DNA of 64,000 bases from Flavobacterium sp. 140616W15. Its GTDB lineage: Bacteria; Bacteroidota; Bacteroidia; Flavobacteriales; Flavobacteriaceae. The notes under the pieces were generated by a model. It saw only the letters and a program-made list of their open reading frames with translations. It ran no database searches and had not been told where the DNA came from. Positions 35,520 through 46,130 of this stretch are shown piece by piece. The position numbers were made by a program, and so were the translations under genes. The stretch is taken from NCBI RefSeq assembly GCF_003668995.1, contig NZ_CP033068.1, positions 744,001-808,000 on the forward strand. The letters are read 5' to 3'. The first letter of the stretch is position 1; the number at the start of each line of letters is the position of its first letter.

Positions 35520-35866
35520 GGTTTCAAAATTAATATAATCTAATGAGTTAAAGGTAGCAAAATACTTGTATAAAATTGAATCTACTTTGTAAAATGTAGT
35601 TTTTGTATGTTTTGTACCTCGTTACAAATACCATGTTTTATATTTAAATGTAAATTATCACAATAGCTATGGGGCAAAGTTTTCTAAGTCAATTATGACT
35701 AAAATTTTTTACGCAAAGTCGCAAAGGAGCTAAGAAAACAACTTTTTAAAACTGTGGCTTGGCGACTTGGCGAGAGATTTATTTAGTATAGCCTTAAATA
35801 TATTTTTTCTAATTAGTTGATATTGAAATATCCAGTTAGGCTTTTAAACTTTCGACTTGCCTAAAA
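35520..35866. other. intergenic region with degenerate dispersed repeat
   Basis: 347 bp without a gene. Around 35700-35775 there is an ACGCAAAGTCGCAAAGGAGC...TTGGCGACTTGGCGAGA stretch, the same style of low-complexity intergenic repeat as near 12530 and 15290. No promoter with both elements is recognisable. Confidence 0.45.
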
Positions 35867-36378
35867 CTACTTCTGGAAATTTTTATGATTGTGTTTTCGT
35901 TTGTAAATCGTTTGCTTTAAATGCTCGTTATTTTGCGAAATAATACTAATTGTACCATCTATCTCCAGCATGGCTAATTTTACCTCTTTGTAATGCGCTA
36001 CGCCATGTTCGCGCATGGCTTCCTCAAGTTCATCAGATGTGATGTTTAATTTGCTTAACGATTTAAAATCGATATGTCCATTATGAATCAGAACTTCTGG
36101 TTTTTCGAGCAAAAGGTTGTGCAGGAATTTAGATTTATAAGTAAGCTTTTTAAAAGTGTAATTAATGATAAACAATACGGCAGCAGCTGCAATGCCCCCA
36201 AGAGGCTTGTGTCACTGCCAACCATTGCGTTCTGAACAGCATTACTAATTAATAAAATCAGGATTACATCGGCAGTATTAAGCTGTGATAATTCTTTTTT
36301 ACCAAAAACGCGTAATGCAATCACCATAAAAAAGTAAACCGAAGCACTTCTGATAACAATATCAAGATATGGATTCAT
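35867..36378 (-). pseudogene. DUF421 (YetF-like) membrane protein, frame broken by one missing base
   Basis: The 5' frame encodes MNPYLDIVIRSASVYFFMVI...FGKKELSQLNTADVILILLISNAVQNAMVGSDTSLLG, the membrane half of DUF421/YetF proteins, then goes out of frame. The 3' frame resumes with FIINYTFKKLTYKSKFLHNLLLEKPEVLIHNG and LNITSDELEEAMREHGVAHYKEVKLAMLEIDGTISII, the cytosolic half. The break is in a plus-strand C5 run (36195-36199). One more C restores ...TSLLGGIAAAAVLFIINYT... and a 170-residue protein. The function of DUF421 is unknown. Confidence 0.85.
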
Positions 36379-36489
36379 ATTTTCTAGTTTAATGATTTAA
36401 TCGAATATACGATTAATAGAGCATTATTTTAACTCGTTAATTGCTATTACTGCGTCTGTTTGCTTCGTTTGGCTTGTAAAAATGGTATT

Positions 36490-36643
36490 CAACACATAGA
36501 AACATAGTCGCGATAGGTATCGAGATAAAATTGATAATCAAAGGTGATTCAAGAAAAATATATTTTTTTCACATAGTCTTATGTGATTTATTTTAAGTGA
36601 AACGTCTTTTCTAAGTTTTGTAAATCGATGCTTCTATGTGTTA
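36490..36643 (+). repeat. MITE-like dispersed repeat, copy A
   Basis: Starts AACACATAGAAACATAG and ends TTCTATGTGTTA (terminal inverted repeats), with TTATGTGATTTATTTTAAGT followed by GAAACG inside. Copy B is at 47117-47250 in the opposite orientation. No coding capacity. Confidence 0.65.
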
Positions 36644-36663
36644 AAATAATTGCATCTAGCAGG

Positions 36664-38058
36664 CTATTTAAGTTTAAAATTCTTCTCAATAGCTTTTATC
36701 ATTTCACCTGCTACATCTTTATTGGTTGCACCTTCAATTCCTTCTAATCCAGGAGATGAGTTTACTTCTAGCAATAAAGGACCTTTGGATGAACGGATAA
36801 TATCAACACCAGCAACTTTTAAATCCATTGCTTTGGCGGCTTTTATGGCGATTCTTTTTTCTTCGCTTGTAATTTTTAATATCGATGCAGTTCCACCTAA
36901 ATGAATGTTTGCTCTAAATTCGCCCGGCATAGCTTCACGCTGAATAGCAGCAACTACTTTTCCGTCGATTACAAAACAACGAATGTCTTTACCGTTTGCT
37001 TCTTTAATGAACTCTTGTACCAGAATGTTGGCATTTAGGCTTTTAAAAGCATTGATAACACTTTCTGCAGCCTTTTTTGTCTCTGCTAATACAACGCCTT
37101 TACCTTGAGTACCTTCTAATAGTTTTACGATTAGAGGAGAACCTCCAACCATTTTTATTAAATCATCGGTATCTAATGGAGAATTAGCAAAACCAGTTGT
37201 CGGAATGTCGATTCCGCTGTTGAGTAACAATTGTAACGAGTATAATTTGTCACGTGATTGGGTTATTGCAGAAGCTGAGTTTAAGCAAAAAACTTTCAAA
37301 GCTTCAAACTGACGTGTTAGTGCACAGCCGTAAAACGTAATACTAGGACGAATACGCGGGATAATAGCGTCAAATTGATTCAATATTTTACCACCACGGT
37401 AGTGAATTTCGGGAGTTTTGGCATCGAGTTTCATGTAGCATTCTTTGATATTCAAAAACTGCATGTCATGACCTCGCATTTCGCCAGCCTCCATGATTCG
37501 TTTATTGCTGTATAATTCAGGATTACTTGCCAAAAGTCCGATTCGTAGCCCCGAAGTTGCTTTTTCGGAGTTTTGATATAATTCTTTTAACGCGTCAGAA
37601 GTAGGTTGACCTAAAAGGTATTTTTCTTCAGGATCAACAAGTACTCTGCCACTCATGGCTTCACGACCTAAAAGCATTCTGAAACCCATAGAATCACGAT
37701 TGGTCAGAGTCATTTCTATAGGCCATTTAGAATCGCCAATTTTTAGGTTTGTTTGTATAACATAGCGTTGTTCTCTAAACCCACTAGAGCTTTTTACTAC
37801 CCTTTTATCTACTAGGGGAGCTTCGCAGTGTATTATTGTTTTTGTATTGTTTTGTATTGGATTAATATCAAATTTAACCCAACTAGCATCATTTTTTATA
37901 AAAGGAGCTATGTTTATGGCGTGCATCGCCGAGGTTTTTGCACCTGAATCTACACGTGCTTTAATTGTTGGGATACCTAATTCAGGAAAAGAGCACCATT
38001 CTTCGCTACCTAAGATGACTTTATTTTGAAGCATAATTTGATTTGTTTGACTTATCAA
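36664..38058 (-). CDS. RimB-like protease fused to RimK-like ATP-grasp ligase
   Basis: 464 residues. The N-terminal domain (~10-150) is of the PF05618 type: [34 protein letters not shown] with Asp37 of a retropepsin-like DSGA motif, later [28 protein letters not shown]. The C-terminal ~290 residues are a RimK ATP-grasp ligase: [71 protein letters not shown] and [27 protein letters not shown]. RimK adds glutamates to ribosomal protein S6, and RimB-type proteins act with it in other bacteria. Here both are one polypeptide; the target is not shown. A start 8 codons downstream is also possible. Confidence 0.88.
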   Translation of the reverse strand: MISQTNQIMLQNKVILGSEEWCSFPELGIPTIKARVDSGAKTSAMHAINIAPFIKNDASWVKFDINPIQNNTKTIIHCEAPLVDKRVVKSSSGFREQRYVIQTNLKIGDSKWPIEMTLTNRDSMGFRMLLGREAMSGRVLVDPEEKYLLGQPTSDALKELYQNSEKATSGLRIGLLASNPELYSNKRIMEAGEMRGHDMQFLNIKECYMKLDAKTPEIHYRGGKILNQFDAIIPRIRPSITFYGCALTRQFEALKVFCLNSASAITQSRDKLYSLQLLLNSGIDIPTTGFANSPLDTDDLIKMVGGSPLIVKLLEGTQGKGVVLAETKKAAESVINAFKSLNANILVQEFIKEANGKDIRCFVIDGKVVAAIQREAMPGEFRANIHLGGTASILKITSEEKRIAIKAAKAMDLKVAGVDIIRSSKGPLLLEVNSSPGLEGIEGATNKDVAGEMIKAIEKNFKLK

Positions 38059-38104
38059 AAATAGAAATTTGTTTTTAATAATTTACCGATTTAATATAAA
38101 GAAT

Positions 38105-38138
38105 AAACCCGTTATGTTATAAAAAACGTAACGGGTTT
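38105..38138 (-). terminator. terminator of clpC
   Basis: AAACCCGTTATG / CGTAACGGGTTT stem (one G-T) with a loop of A/T; it lies 28 bp after the clpC stop. It may also separate clpC from the RimB-RimK gene. Confidence 0.8.
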
Positions 38139-38165
38139 AGATTTTGTTATAAAAAATAAATTACT

Positions 38166-40712
38166 TTATTGATTAGTTGGCTCTTCGGCTTTATGAACAT
38201 CAACAGTAAGTTCTTGTGATTCTTCATTTAAATCAATCAAGATTTCATCGCCCGAAGCAATTTTAGAAGTAATGATCTCTTCTGCCAATATATCTTCAAC
38301 GTATTTTTGAATCGCTCTTTTTAGAGGTCTTGCTCCAAATTGCTTATCGAACCCTTTATCTGCGATAAATGCTTTTGCTTTATCAGTAAGGTTTAGTTTG
38401 TATCCTAATTCTTCTACACGTGCGTATAGTTTCTTAAGTTCAATTTCGATAATCAAATCGATATCGCTTTTCTCTAAGCTGTTGAATACAATAACATCAT
38501 CAATTCTGTTTAAGAATTCTGGTGCAAATGTTTTCTTCAATGCGTTTTCGATAATGCTTTTCGAATTATCATCGGCTTGAGCAATTTTAGCAGCAGTTCC
38601 AAATCCAACTCCTTGACCAAAATCTTTTAATTGTCTTGCTCCAACATTTGAAGTCATGATAATTATAGTGTTTTTAAAGTCAATTTTTCGACCTAAACTA
38701 TCTGTTAAATATCCATCATCAAGCACCTGAAGCATCATATTGAATACATCTGGATGTGCTTTTTCGATCTCATCTAAAAGTACAACACAGTAAGGTTTTC
38801 TACGAACTTTTTCAGTTAATTGTCCACCTTCTTCGTAACCAACGTACCCCGGAGGCGCTCCAACTAAACGAGAAATAGCAAATTTCTCCATGTATTCGCT
38901 CATGTCAATACGAACCAAAGCATCTTCAGAATCGAATAATTCTTTTGCCAGAACCTTTGCTAGTTGTGTTTTACCAACACCAGTTTGTCCTAAGAAAATG
39001 AATGATCCAATAGGTCTGTTTGGGTCTTTAAGACCAGCTCTGTTACGTTGAATAGAACGAGCGATTTTTAAAACAGCTTCGTTCTGACCAATTACTTTAT
39101 CTTGAATTAATTCAGGTAATTTAGCCAATTTGTTGCTTTCTGTTTGTGCAATTCTATTTACAGGAATTCCTGTCATCATAGATACTACATCGGCAACATT
39201 ATCTTCGGTTACAAGGATTCGGTTATTTTTAGAATCTTCTTCCCATTGTTCCTGAGCTACGGCTAATTCTTTTTCGATGCGTTTTTCATCATCGCGAAGT
39301 TTAGCTGCTTCCTCATATTTTTGTTTTTTGACAACTACATTTTTGTTTTCACGCACTTCTTCCAGTTGACGTTCTAAATCTAAAATTTGTTTTGGAACAT
39401 CAATATTAGTGATATGTACACGAGATCCAGCCTCATCAAGAGCATCAATAGCTTTGTCTGGCAAGAAACGTTCCGACATATATCGGCTTGTTAATTTTAC
39501 ACAAGCTTCGATTGCTTCGGGTGTATAAGTCACGTTGTGGTGATCTTCGTATTTGTCTTTAATGTTATTTAAAATTTCAATTGTTTCTTCAATAGAAGTT
39601 GGTTCTACAATTACTTTCTGGAAACGTCTTTCTAGCGCACCATCTTTTTCTATATATTGTCTGTACTCATCAAGTGTAGTGGCTCCAATACATTGGATTT
39701 CTCCTCTTGATAAGGCAGGTTTAAACATATTAGAAGCATCTAGAGATCCAGTTGCACCTCCAGCACCAACAATGGTATGAATTTCATCGATAAAAAGGAT
39801 GATGTCATCATTTTTTTCTAATTCATTCATTACTGCTTTCATGCGTTCTTCAAACTGACCACGATATTTTGTTCCTGCTACAAGGCTTGCTAAATCTAAG
39901 GTTACCACACGTTTGTGAAATAAGATACGAGATACTTTTTTCTGAACAATACGTAAGGCAAGACCTTCTGCGATAGCAGATTTTCCTACTCCAGGTTCAC
40001 CAATTAATAAAGGGTTGTTCTTTTTTCTACGGCTTAAAATTTGCGAAACGCGTTCAATTTCTTTCTCACGTCCTACAACAGGATCAAGTTTTCCTTCCTC
40101 GGCCATTTCTGTTAAATCTCTCCCAAAATTATCCAAAACAGGTGTTTTAGATTTTTTATTGGACTTATTGGCTGGATTATTAAAACTTCCTTCTTTAAGA
40201 CTGTCATCTTGTCCTGAATCATCATTATATGATTCGTTTCTTGGCAAGTTTTCTAAAAATTCTTCTTCGCTTGGAGTCATATTTAAGTATTGTTCTTTAG
40301 CTACGTCATAATCTATTTTTAGCTTATTCAATAGCTTGGTTGTTGGATCGTTTTCGTTTCGTAAGATGCATAAAAGTAAGTGCGCTGTACTAATAGATGA
40401 ACTCTGGAATACTTTGGCCTCTAGAAATGTAGTCTTTAATGCTCTCTCCGCTTGACGTGTAAGATGGAGATTCTTTTTTTCTACATTGATTTCGGCACTA
40501 GGATTGGCAGGACTCAGTATTTCAACTTTCCTACGTAAATGCTCTAAATCAACTTCTAGGTTATTTAATATATGAATGGCTTTTCCGTTTCCATCCCTTA
40601 AAATGCCTAGCATCAAATGTTCAGTACCAATAAAGTCGTGTCCCAATCTTAAGGCTTCTTCTTTACTGTAGGTAATAACATCTTTTACTCTTGGTGAAAA
40701 ATTATCATCCAT
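38166..40712 (-). CDS. clpC: ClpC ATPase, AAA+ chaperone of the Clp protease
   Basis: 848 residues. The Clp N-terminal double repeat is at 1-150 (FSPRVKDVITYSKEEALRLGHDFIGTEHLMLGILRDG). The first AAA+ domain has Walker A GEPGVGKS (238-245) and IDEIHTIVGAGGATG. The UVR-type middle segment (YEEAAKLRDDEKRIEKELA) marks ClpC. The second AAA+ domain has Walker A GQTGVGKT (575-582), LLDEIEKAHPDVFNMMLQVLDDG and C-terminal FGARPLKRAIQKYVEDILAEEI. It unfolds substrates for ClpP. An unusual Ser/Asn/Lys/Asp-rich linker (~158-190) sits between the N-domain and AAA1. Confidence 0.97.
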   Translation of the reverse strand: MDDNFSPRVKDVITYSKEEALRLGHDFIGTEHLMLGILRDGNGKAIHILNNLEVDLEHLRRKVEILSPANPSAEINVEKKNLHLTRQAERALKTTFLEAKVFQSSSISTAHLLLCILRNENDPTTKLLNKLKIDYDVAKEQYLNMTPSEEEFLENLPRNESYNDDSGQDDSLKEGSFNNPANKSNKKSKTPVLDNFGRDLTEMAEEGKLDPVVGREKEIERVSQILSRRKKNNPLLIGEPGVGKSAIAEGLALRIVQKKVSRILFHKRVVTLDLASLVAGTKYRGQFEERMKAVMNELEKNDDIILFIDEIHTIVGAGGATGSLDASNMFKPALSRGEIQCIGATTLDEYRQYIEKDGALERRFQKVIVEPTSIEETIEILNNIKDKYEDHHNVTYTPEAIEACVKLTSRYMSERFLPDKAIDALDEAGSRVHITNIDVPKQILDLERQLEEVRENKNVVVKKQKYEEAAKLRDDEKRIEKELAVAQEQWEEDSKNNRILVTEDNVADVVSMMTGIPVNRIAQTESNKLAKLPELIQDKVIGQNEAVLKIARSIQRNRAGLKDPNRPIGSFIFLGQTGVGKTQLAKVLAKELFDSEDALVRIDMSEYMEKFAISRLVGAPPGYVGYEEGGQLTEKVRRKPYCVVLLDEIEKAHPDVFNMMLQVLDDGYLTDSLGRKIDFKNTIIIMTSNVGARQLKDFGQGVGFGTAAKIAQADDNSKSIIENALKKTFAPEFLNRIDDVIVFNSLEKSDIDLIIEIELKKLYARVEELGYKLNLTDKAKAFIADKGFDKQFGARPLKRAIQKYVEDILAEEIITSKIASGDEILIDLNEESQELTVDVHKAEEPTNQ

Positions 40713-40969
40713 AATATATAATTAGTATTGTAAATTTAGTGAATTAGTGTGTTAAAAACAAAAACCATACCCATTAGAAATGTCATGTCAGCTAAGGGAC
40801 GAAAAAATAATAATAAATGAGTTAAATATGATTTAAATTATTAACTAATGTGTAAAATAAAGTTGTTAATAAATCATTGAAATAAGTAGTGTAAAATACC
40901 TTCAAAAATTTCAAAAATGCGTATATTGGCACGTTTTGAAACTAATATAATTTTTTAATATAACAACTT

Positions 40970-43618
40970 ATGTCTGAAGGAGAAAAGTTAATTCCTATTA
41001 ACATAGAGGATGAAATGAAATCAGCTTACATCGATTATTCGATGTCAGTAATTGTATCGAGAGCGCTTCCTGATGTTAGAGATGGCTTGAAACCAGTGCA
41101 TCGAAGAGTTCTATACGGAATGTATGATTTAGGTGTAACTTCAAAATCTGCCCATAAAAAATCCGCCAGAATTGTCGGTGAAGTTTTAGGAAAGTATCAC
41201 CCACACGGAGATACTTCAGTTTACGACGCCATGGTACGTATGGCTCAAGAATGGAGTTTGCGTTATTTATTAGTGGATGGCCAAGGTAACTTTGGTTCTG
41301 TAGATGGAGATAGCCCGGCAGCAATGCGTTATACGGAGGCTAGAATGCGTAAGATTTCAGAAGAAATAATGGCTGATATCGAAAAAGAAACAGTTGATTT
41401 TCAATTGAACTTTGATGATACGTTATATGAGCCTAAAGTAATGCCAACTAGAGTTCCTACTTTATTAATAAACGGAGCAACTGGTATTGCAGTAGGTATG
41501 GCAACTAATATGCCACCTCACAACCTTACAGAAGTTATCAACGGTACATTAGCTTACCTTGAAAATAACGATATTGAAATAGACGAATTAATCACGCATA
41601 TTAAAGCACCTGATTTTCCAACAGGAGGTATAATATATGGTTACGAAGGAGTTCGTGAAGCATTTAAAACAGGTAGAGGACGTATTGTAATGCGTGCCAA
41701 AGTTGGTTTTGAAGAAGTAGATGGTAGAGAATGTATCATTGTAACCGAAATTCCATACCAAGTCAATAAGGCAGAAATGATCAAGCGTACTGCTGATTTG
41801 GTAAATGATAAAAAAATCGATGGAATTGCAAATATCCGTGATGAGTCTGATAGAAACGGTATGCGTATCGTTTATATCCTTAAGCGTGATGCAACTCCAA
41901 ACGTTGTTTTAAATACCTTATATAAATATACGTCATTACAATCTTCATTTAGTGTAAATAATATTGCATTAGTAAAAGGTCGCCCACAAATGTTGAATCT
42001 AAAAGATATGATTCACTATTTTATTGAGCACCGTCATGATGTTGTAGTTCGTAGAACTAGATTTGAATTACGTAAAGCCGAAGAAAGAGCGCACATCTTA
42101 GAAGGTTTAATTATTGCATCAGACAATATTGATGAAGTAATTGCTTTAATAAGAGGTTCGAAAAATACGGAAGAAGCTCGTGAGAAATTAATCGAAAGAT
42201 TCAATTTATCAGATATTCAAGCACGTGCTATCGTAGAGATGCGTTTGCGTCAATTAACAGGTCTGGAACAAGATAAGTTAAGAGCTGAATACGAAGAATT
42301 AATGAAATTAATTGATCACTTGAAAGCATTATTAGCTGATGTTGATTTGAGAACTAATTTAATTAAGGAAGAACTAATCGAGATCCGTGATAAATACGGA
42401 GATGAGCGTCGTTCTAAAATTGAATATTCTGGTGGAGATGTTAGTATTGAAGATTTAATTGCAGATGAGAATGTAGTAATTACAATTTCGCATGCTGGTT
42501 ATATCAAACGTACAAATCTTACGGAGTACAAAACACAAAATAGAGGAGGAGTTGGACAAAAAAGTGCTGGAACAAGAGATCAAGATTTCCTTGAGCATAT
42601 GTTTGTTGCAACCAATCATCAATATATGATGTTCTTTACCCAAAAAGGGAAGTGTTTCTGGATGCGTGTGTATGAAATTCCAGAAGGAAGTAAAACTGCC
42701 AAAGGTAGAGCGATCCAAAACTTGGTGAATATAGAAAGCGATGATAAAGTTAAAGCGTTTATCTGTACTCAAGACTTAAAAGACAAAGATTACATCAATA
42801 GTCATAACTTAGTTATGGTAACGAAAAAAGGACAGGTTAAGAAAACTTCTTTAGAGAAATATTCTAAACCTAGAGTAAATGGAGTTGCTGCAATTACTAT
42901 TAAAGAAGGAGACGAATTATTAGAAGCTAAATTAACCAATGGAGAAAGTCAGATTATTTTGGCTGTTAAATCTGGTAAATTAGTTCGTTTTGAAGAAACT
43001 AAAACCCGTCCGATGGGAAGAACAGCTTCAGGAGTTCGTGGAATTACTTTAAAAGATGATACCGATGAAGTAATTGGTATGGTTACAGTTGATAAAGATG
43101 ATGTTAACGATTCTCAAATTTTAGTTGTAACTGAAAATGGATACGGAAAACGTACCAAATTAGTTGATGACGATGGTGAAGATGTTTACAGAATTACAAA
43201 TCGTGGAGGTAAAGGAGTTAAAACTCTTAATATTACTGAAAAAACCGGAAAACTTATTTCGATTAATGCAGTAACAGATGCTGATGATTTGATGATTATC
43301 AATAAATCTGGATTAACAATTAGAATGGCTATTGAAGATTTACGTGTAATGGGTCGTGCTACTCAGGGAGTTCGATTGATTAATTTAAAAGGTAAAGATT
43401 CTATTGCAGCTGTAACTAAAGTAATGAAAGATGATGTTGCAGAAGTTGTTGTTGATGAGGACGGAAATGTTATCGAAAGTGTTATCGAAAGAGTAAAACC
43501 AGACTTAGAAGTTCTAGAAGACGAAGGTGTTGTTGAAGACGAAGACGAAGATGATGACGAAGACGTTGAGGAAGATGATGCAGAAGACGACTCGGAAGAA
43601 GAAGAATCTGAAGAATAA
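40970..43618 (+). CDS. gyrA: DNA gyrase subunit A
   Basis: 882 residues. DNA-cleaving and rejoining subunit of gyrase; active-site Tyr121 in [10 protein letters not shown]. The quinolone-determining region reads [10 protein letters not shown], with Thr82 (the E. coli Ser83 position) and Asp86, the form reported as wild type in Flavobacterium psychrophilum. The C-terminal beta-pinwheel includes the gyrase box as [13 protein letters not shown], and the blade repeats [12 protein letters not shown] and [13 protein letters not shown]. The last ~30 residues are almost entirely Asp/Glu ([18 protein letters not shown]), as in acidic-tailed GyrA proteins. TTGGCAC is present ~45 bp upstream. The TPR gene follows after 46 bp. 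Confidence 0.98.
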   Translation: MSEGEKLIPINIEDEMKSAYIDYSMSVIVSRALPDVRDGLKPVHRRVLYGMYDLGVTSKSAHKKSARIVGEVLGKYHPHGDTSVYDAMVRMAQEWSLRYLLVDGQGNFGSVDGDSPAAMRYTEARMRKISEEIMADIEKETVDFQLNFDDTLYEPKVMPTRVPTLLINGATGIAVGMATNMPPHNLTEVINGTLAYLENNDIEIDELITHIKAPDFPTGGIIYGYEGVREAFKTGRGRIVMRAKVGFEEVDGRECIIVTEIPYQVNKAEMIKRTADLVNDKKIDGIANIRDESDRNGMRIVYILKRDATPNVVLNTLYKYTSLQSSFSVNNIALVKGRPQMLNLKDMIHYFIEHRHDVVVRRTRFELRKAEERAHILEGLIIASDNIDEVIALIRGSKNTEEAREKLIERFNLSDIQARAIVEMRLRQLTGLEQDKLRAEYEELMKLIDHLKALLADVDLRTNLIKEELIEIRDKYGDERRSKIEYSGGDVSIEDLIADENVVITISHAGYIKRTNLTEYKTQNRGGVGQKSAGTRDQDFLEHMFVATNHQYMMFFTQKGKCFWMRVYEIPEGSKTAKGRAIQNLVNIESDDKVKAFICTQDLKDKDYINSHNLVMVTKKGQVKKTSLEKYSKPRVNGVAAITIKEGDELLEAKLTNGESQIILAVKSGKLVRFEETKTRPMGRTASGVRGITLKDDTDEVIGMVTVDKDDVNDSQILVVTENGYGKRTKLVDDDGEDVYRITNRGGKGVKTLNITEKTGKLISINAVTDADDLMIINKSGLTIRMAIEDLRVMGRATQGVRLINLKGKDSIAAVTKVMKDDVAEVVVDEDGNVIESVIERVKPDLEVLEDEGVVEDEDEDDDEDVEEDDAEDDSEEEESEE

Positions 43619-43664
43619 TTAATAGAACCCAACAAACAAATTTAAATATATAAAATTGAACACT

Positions 43665-44933
43665 ATGAAAAGTAAATATGTAATACTAGCGTCAGCTTTA
43701 TTGATATCAGTAGCTACTTTTGCTCAAAAAGATCAAATTAAGAGTGCTGAAAAAGCATTGAAAAGCGGAGATACTAAATCGGCTATCTCTATTCTAGACG
43801 CAGCAGATTACCTGATTACAAATGCAAAAGATACTGAGCAAGCTCAATATTATTTTGTAAAAGGAAATGCTTACTTAGAAGAAGCTAAAAAAGGAGTAGA
43901 TGAAGGAAAAAACCTTTTGCTTGCTGCAGAATCATACAAGAAATTAATTGAAACTGAGAAGCAATCAGGGAAAACTAAATATTCAACTCAAGCAGCTGCT
44001 TCAATTACTGATATCAAAGGAAGATTGATTAATGGTGCTATCGCTGATTCTAAAGTAAATAAACATGCAGATGGAGCAAAGAAAATCTATGATGCTTATT
44101 TATTAGACAAAAAAGATACAGTTAACTTGTATTATGCAGCTTCAACTTATGTAAATGCTGGAGATTATACTGCAGCTTTACCACTTTATGAAGAGTTGAA
44201 AAGATTAAACTATTCAGGAAAAGGTACAACGTACTTGGCTACAAATAAAGGTACTGGAGAAGATAATGCTTTTGCTACTGCAAATGAAAGAGATCTTGCT
44301 GTTAAGATTGGAACTCATGAGAATCCAAAAACAGAAGTTTCTCCTTCTAAAAGAGGTGAGATTTTCAAAAACATCTCTCTTATCTTAGTTCAAAATGGTA
44401 AAATTGAAGAAGCTAAAAAAGCTGTCGCTGAAGCTAGAACAGCTAATCCAGAAGATAAATCTTTGATTTTAACAGAGGCAAATTTATATTTGGAAACTAA
44501 AGATTATGATACTTATAAAAAACTAATCGGTGAGGTTTTGAAAAACAATCCAAACGATGCTGATTTGCTTTTTAACTTAGGAGTATTAAGCGGAAATGCT
44601 AAAAATTCTGCAGACGCTGAAAAATATTATACTAAAGTAATCGAAATCAAACCTGATTATATTAATGCATATATTAACCTAGCAGCATTAAAATTAGAGA
44701 ACGAAAAAGCTATAATTGACGAAATGAATAAGCTTGGGAATTCAGCTAAAGACATGAAGCGTTATGATGAATTGAAAGTTAAGAGAAACAACCTTTTCAA
44801 AAGCACAATTCCATACCTTAAAAAAGCAGTTGAGTTAGATCCTAAAAACGAGGATGTTTCTAAAACACTTTTAAATGTTTACAGCGCACTTGAAATGACT
44901 GCTGAATACAAAGCATTGAAAGCAAAAATGTAA
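43665..44933 (+). CDS. exported tetratricopeptide-repeat protein
   Basis: 422 residues from MKSKYVILASALLISVATFAQ (signal peptide); the ATG three codons upstream (43656) is less likely. TPR units are recognisable from QIKSAEKALKSGDTKSAISILDAA, QAQYYFVKGNAYLEEAKKG, LYYAASTYVNAGDYTAALPLYEELKRL, DADLLFNLGVLSGNAKNSADAEKYYTKVIEIKPDYINAYINLAALKLE to STIPYLKKAVELDPKNEDVSKTLLNVY. Periplasmic scaffold or assembly factor by analogy; no specific role known. It is probably co-transcribed with gyrA and ends at a strong terminator. Confidence 0.85.
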   Translation: MKSKYVILASALLISVATFAQKDQIKSAEKALKSGDTKSAISILDAADYLITNAKDTEQAQYYFVKGNAYLEEAKKGVDEGKNLLLAAESYKKLIETEKQSGKTKYSTQAAASITDIKGRLINGAIADSKVNKHADGAKKIYDAYLLDKKDTVNLYYAASTYVNAGDYTAALPLYEELKRLNYSGKGTTYLATNKGTGEDNAFATANERDLAVKIGTHENPKTEVSPSKRGEIFKNISLILVQNGKIEEAKKAVAEARTANPEDKSLILTEANLYLETKDYDTYKKLIGEVLKNNPNDADLLFNLGVLSGNAKNSADAEKYYTKVIEIKPDYINAYINLAALKLENEKAIIDEMNKLGNSAKDMKRYDELKVKRNNLFKSTIPYLKKAVELDPKNEDVSKTLLNVYSALEMTAEYKALKAKM

Positions 44934-44945
44934 GATCATTTTGCT

Positions 44946-44989
44946 AAGCATAAAAAAACCGAGATATACATCTCGGTTTTTTTATGCTT
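44946..44989. terminator. bidirectional terminator between TPR gene and nth
   Basis: Perfect 20-bp stem, core ACCGAGAT / ATCTCGGT with AT-rich extensions (AAGCAT / ATGCTT), 4-nt loop. It serves the convergent TPR and nth transcripts. Confidence 0.92.
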
Positions 44990-45050
44990 TATAGTAGCGT
45001 ACTGTAGAGACACACCGTAGTGCATCTTCTTTGTTATTTATAAAAAGTAA

Positions 45051-45692
45051 TTATTCTAGGCTAAGGTAATAATTGCAATGCGGGTTAATTAGGCATTCGT
45101 TGCATTTTGGCTTTGGACGACAGGTCTCTCTTCCTAAAAATGAAATAGCCATTCCTATTTCTCCCCAAATGTCTTTTGGTAAAAGTTGCATCAATTCTTT
45201 TTCTACTTTATTACCGTCTTTAGATTCTTTTGTTAGTCCAATTCTTGGTGCTACACGAATAACATGTAAATCTGCAATAATTCCTTCAGCAGGCTTATTT
45301 GACTCTTTTAGAATCACATTAGCAGATTTTCGACCAATACCTTTTAATGCTACCAAATCTTTCATTGTCATCGGGATATTTTCATCCTTTTGAACAGTAT
45401 TGGCAATTTCTATTAACCATTCGGCCTTAGTTCTGTAGTTTCTAACTTTACTAATATAAGAAAATAGTTCTTCTGTATTTGTTTTAGCAAGGCTTTCCAT
45501 GTTTGGATATTTTGCAAAGAAAGTAGGAGCAATTGAATTGATGTTGGCATCAGAATCTTGAGCTGATAATACTACCATTACAAGTAATTGATAGGTATTC
45601 TGATAATCTAAAGGGTGTTTTCTGCCTTTGTATTTTGTTAGAATAGGTTCTAGAATTACTTTCCAATCTGGAGTTTCGCCAAATAAATCCAT
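45051..45692 (-). CDS. nth: endonuclease III
   Basis: 213 residues. Base-excision DNA glycosylase/AP lyase for oxidised pyrimidines. The helix-hairpin-helix is LVALKGIGRKSANVILKES, with the catalytic Lys in GRKSAN, and the catalytic Asp is in DLHVIRVAPRIGL. The 4Fe-4S cluster ligands are C-x5-C-x2-C-x5-C in CRPKPKCNECLINPHC; the first gap is x5, one shorter than in E. coli. It lies 2 bp downstream of msrB, as the last gene of a hydrolase-msrB-nth operon. Confidence 0.96.
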   Translation of the reverse strand: MDLFGETPDWKVILEPILTKYKGRKHPLDYQNTYQLLVMVVLSAQDSDANINSIAPTFFAKYPNMESLAKTNTEELFSYISKVRNYRTKAEWLIEIANTVQKDENIPMTMKDLVALKGIGRKSANVILKESNKPAEGIIADLHVIRVAPRIGLTKESKDGNKVEKELMQLLPKDIWGEIGMAISFLGRETCRPKPKCNECLINPHCNYYLSLE

Positions 45693-45694
45693 GA

Positions 45695-46087
45695 CTATTT
45701 GTCTTTAAAATCTATCGATAAAGAGTTTACACAATAGCGTTGTCCAGTTTTGGTTGGACCGTCATCGAATACATGTCCTAAGTGACTTCCGCAATTTGCA
45801 CATAAAATTTCAGTACGTTTCATTCCGTGGCTTACATCCGAAATATATTCGACTTTACCAGGTATCGATTCGTCAAATGAAGGCCATCCGCAGTGTGCAT
45901 CAAATTTCGAATTACTCTCAAACAATGGTTCATTACAAGCTCCACAACAATAAACTCCATTTTCAAAATGAAGGTTATATTCTCCAGTATGTGGGCGTTC
46001 GGTTCCTTTTTGGCGGAGTACATGGTAACGGTCATTGCCAAGTTGCTCTCTCCATTCCTGTTCTGTTTTTTCGATTGGATATTTCAT
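45695..46087 (-). CDS. msrB: methionine-R-sulfoxide reductase
   Basis: 130 residues. Reduces methionine-R-sulfoxide. Zinc-binding CxxC pairs are CGACNEP and CANCGSHLGHVF; the catalytic Cys is in RYCVNSLSIDF. Also present are FDAHCGWPSFDESIPG and GMKRTEILC. It lies 2 bp upstream of nth and 43 bp downstream of an alpha/beta hydrolase gene, a plausible oxidative-damage repair unit. Confidence 0.97.
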   Translation of the reverse strand: MKYPIEKTEQEWREQLGNDRYHVLRQKGTERPHTGEYNLHFENGVYCCGACNEPLFESNSKFDAHCGWPSFDESIPGKVEYISDVSHGMKRTEILCANCGSHLGHVFDDGPTKTGQRYCVNSLSIDFKDK

Positions 46088-46130
46088 TGTTTTTTATTTT
46101 TTTGTCAAAAAGTAAGACTAACAAAATTAG

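Noticed and set aside
43363..43635. Minus-strand frame coding long Ser runs opposite the end of gyrA.
   Set aside because: This is the complement of the GAA/GAT acidic tail codons of GyrA.
45003..45027. CTGTAGAGACACACCGTAGT stretch, first considered as a second terminator or tRNA fragment near nth.
   Set aside because: It matches the GTAGAGACGCACCGCAGTGT repeat near 12490 and is better seen as a dispersed intergenic repeat; no tRNA fold.
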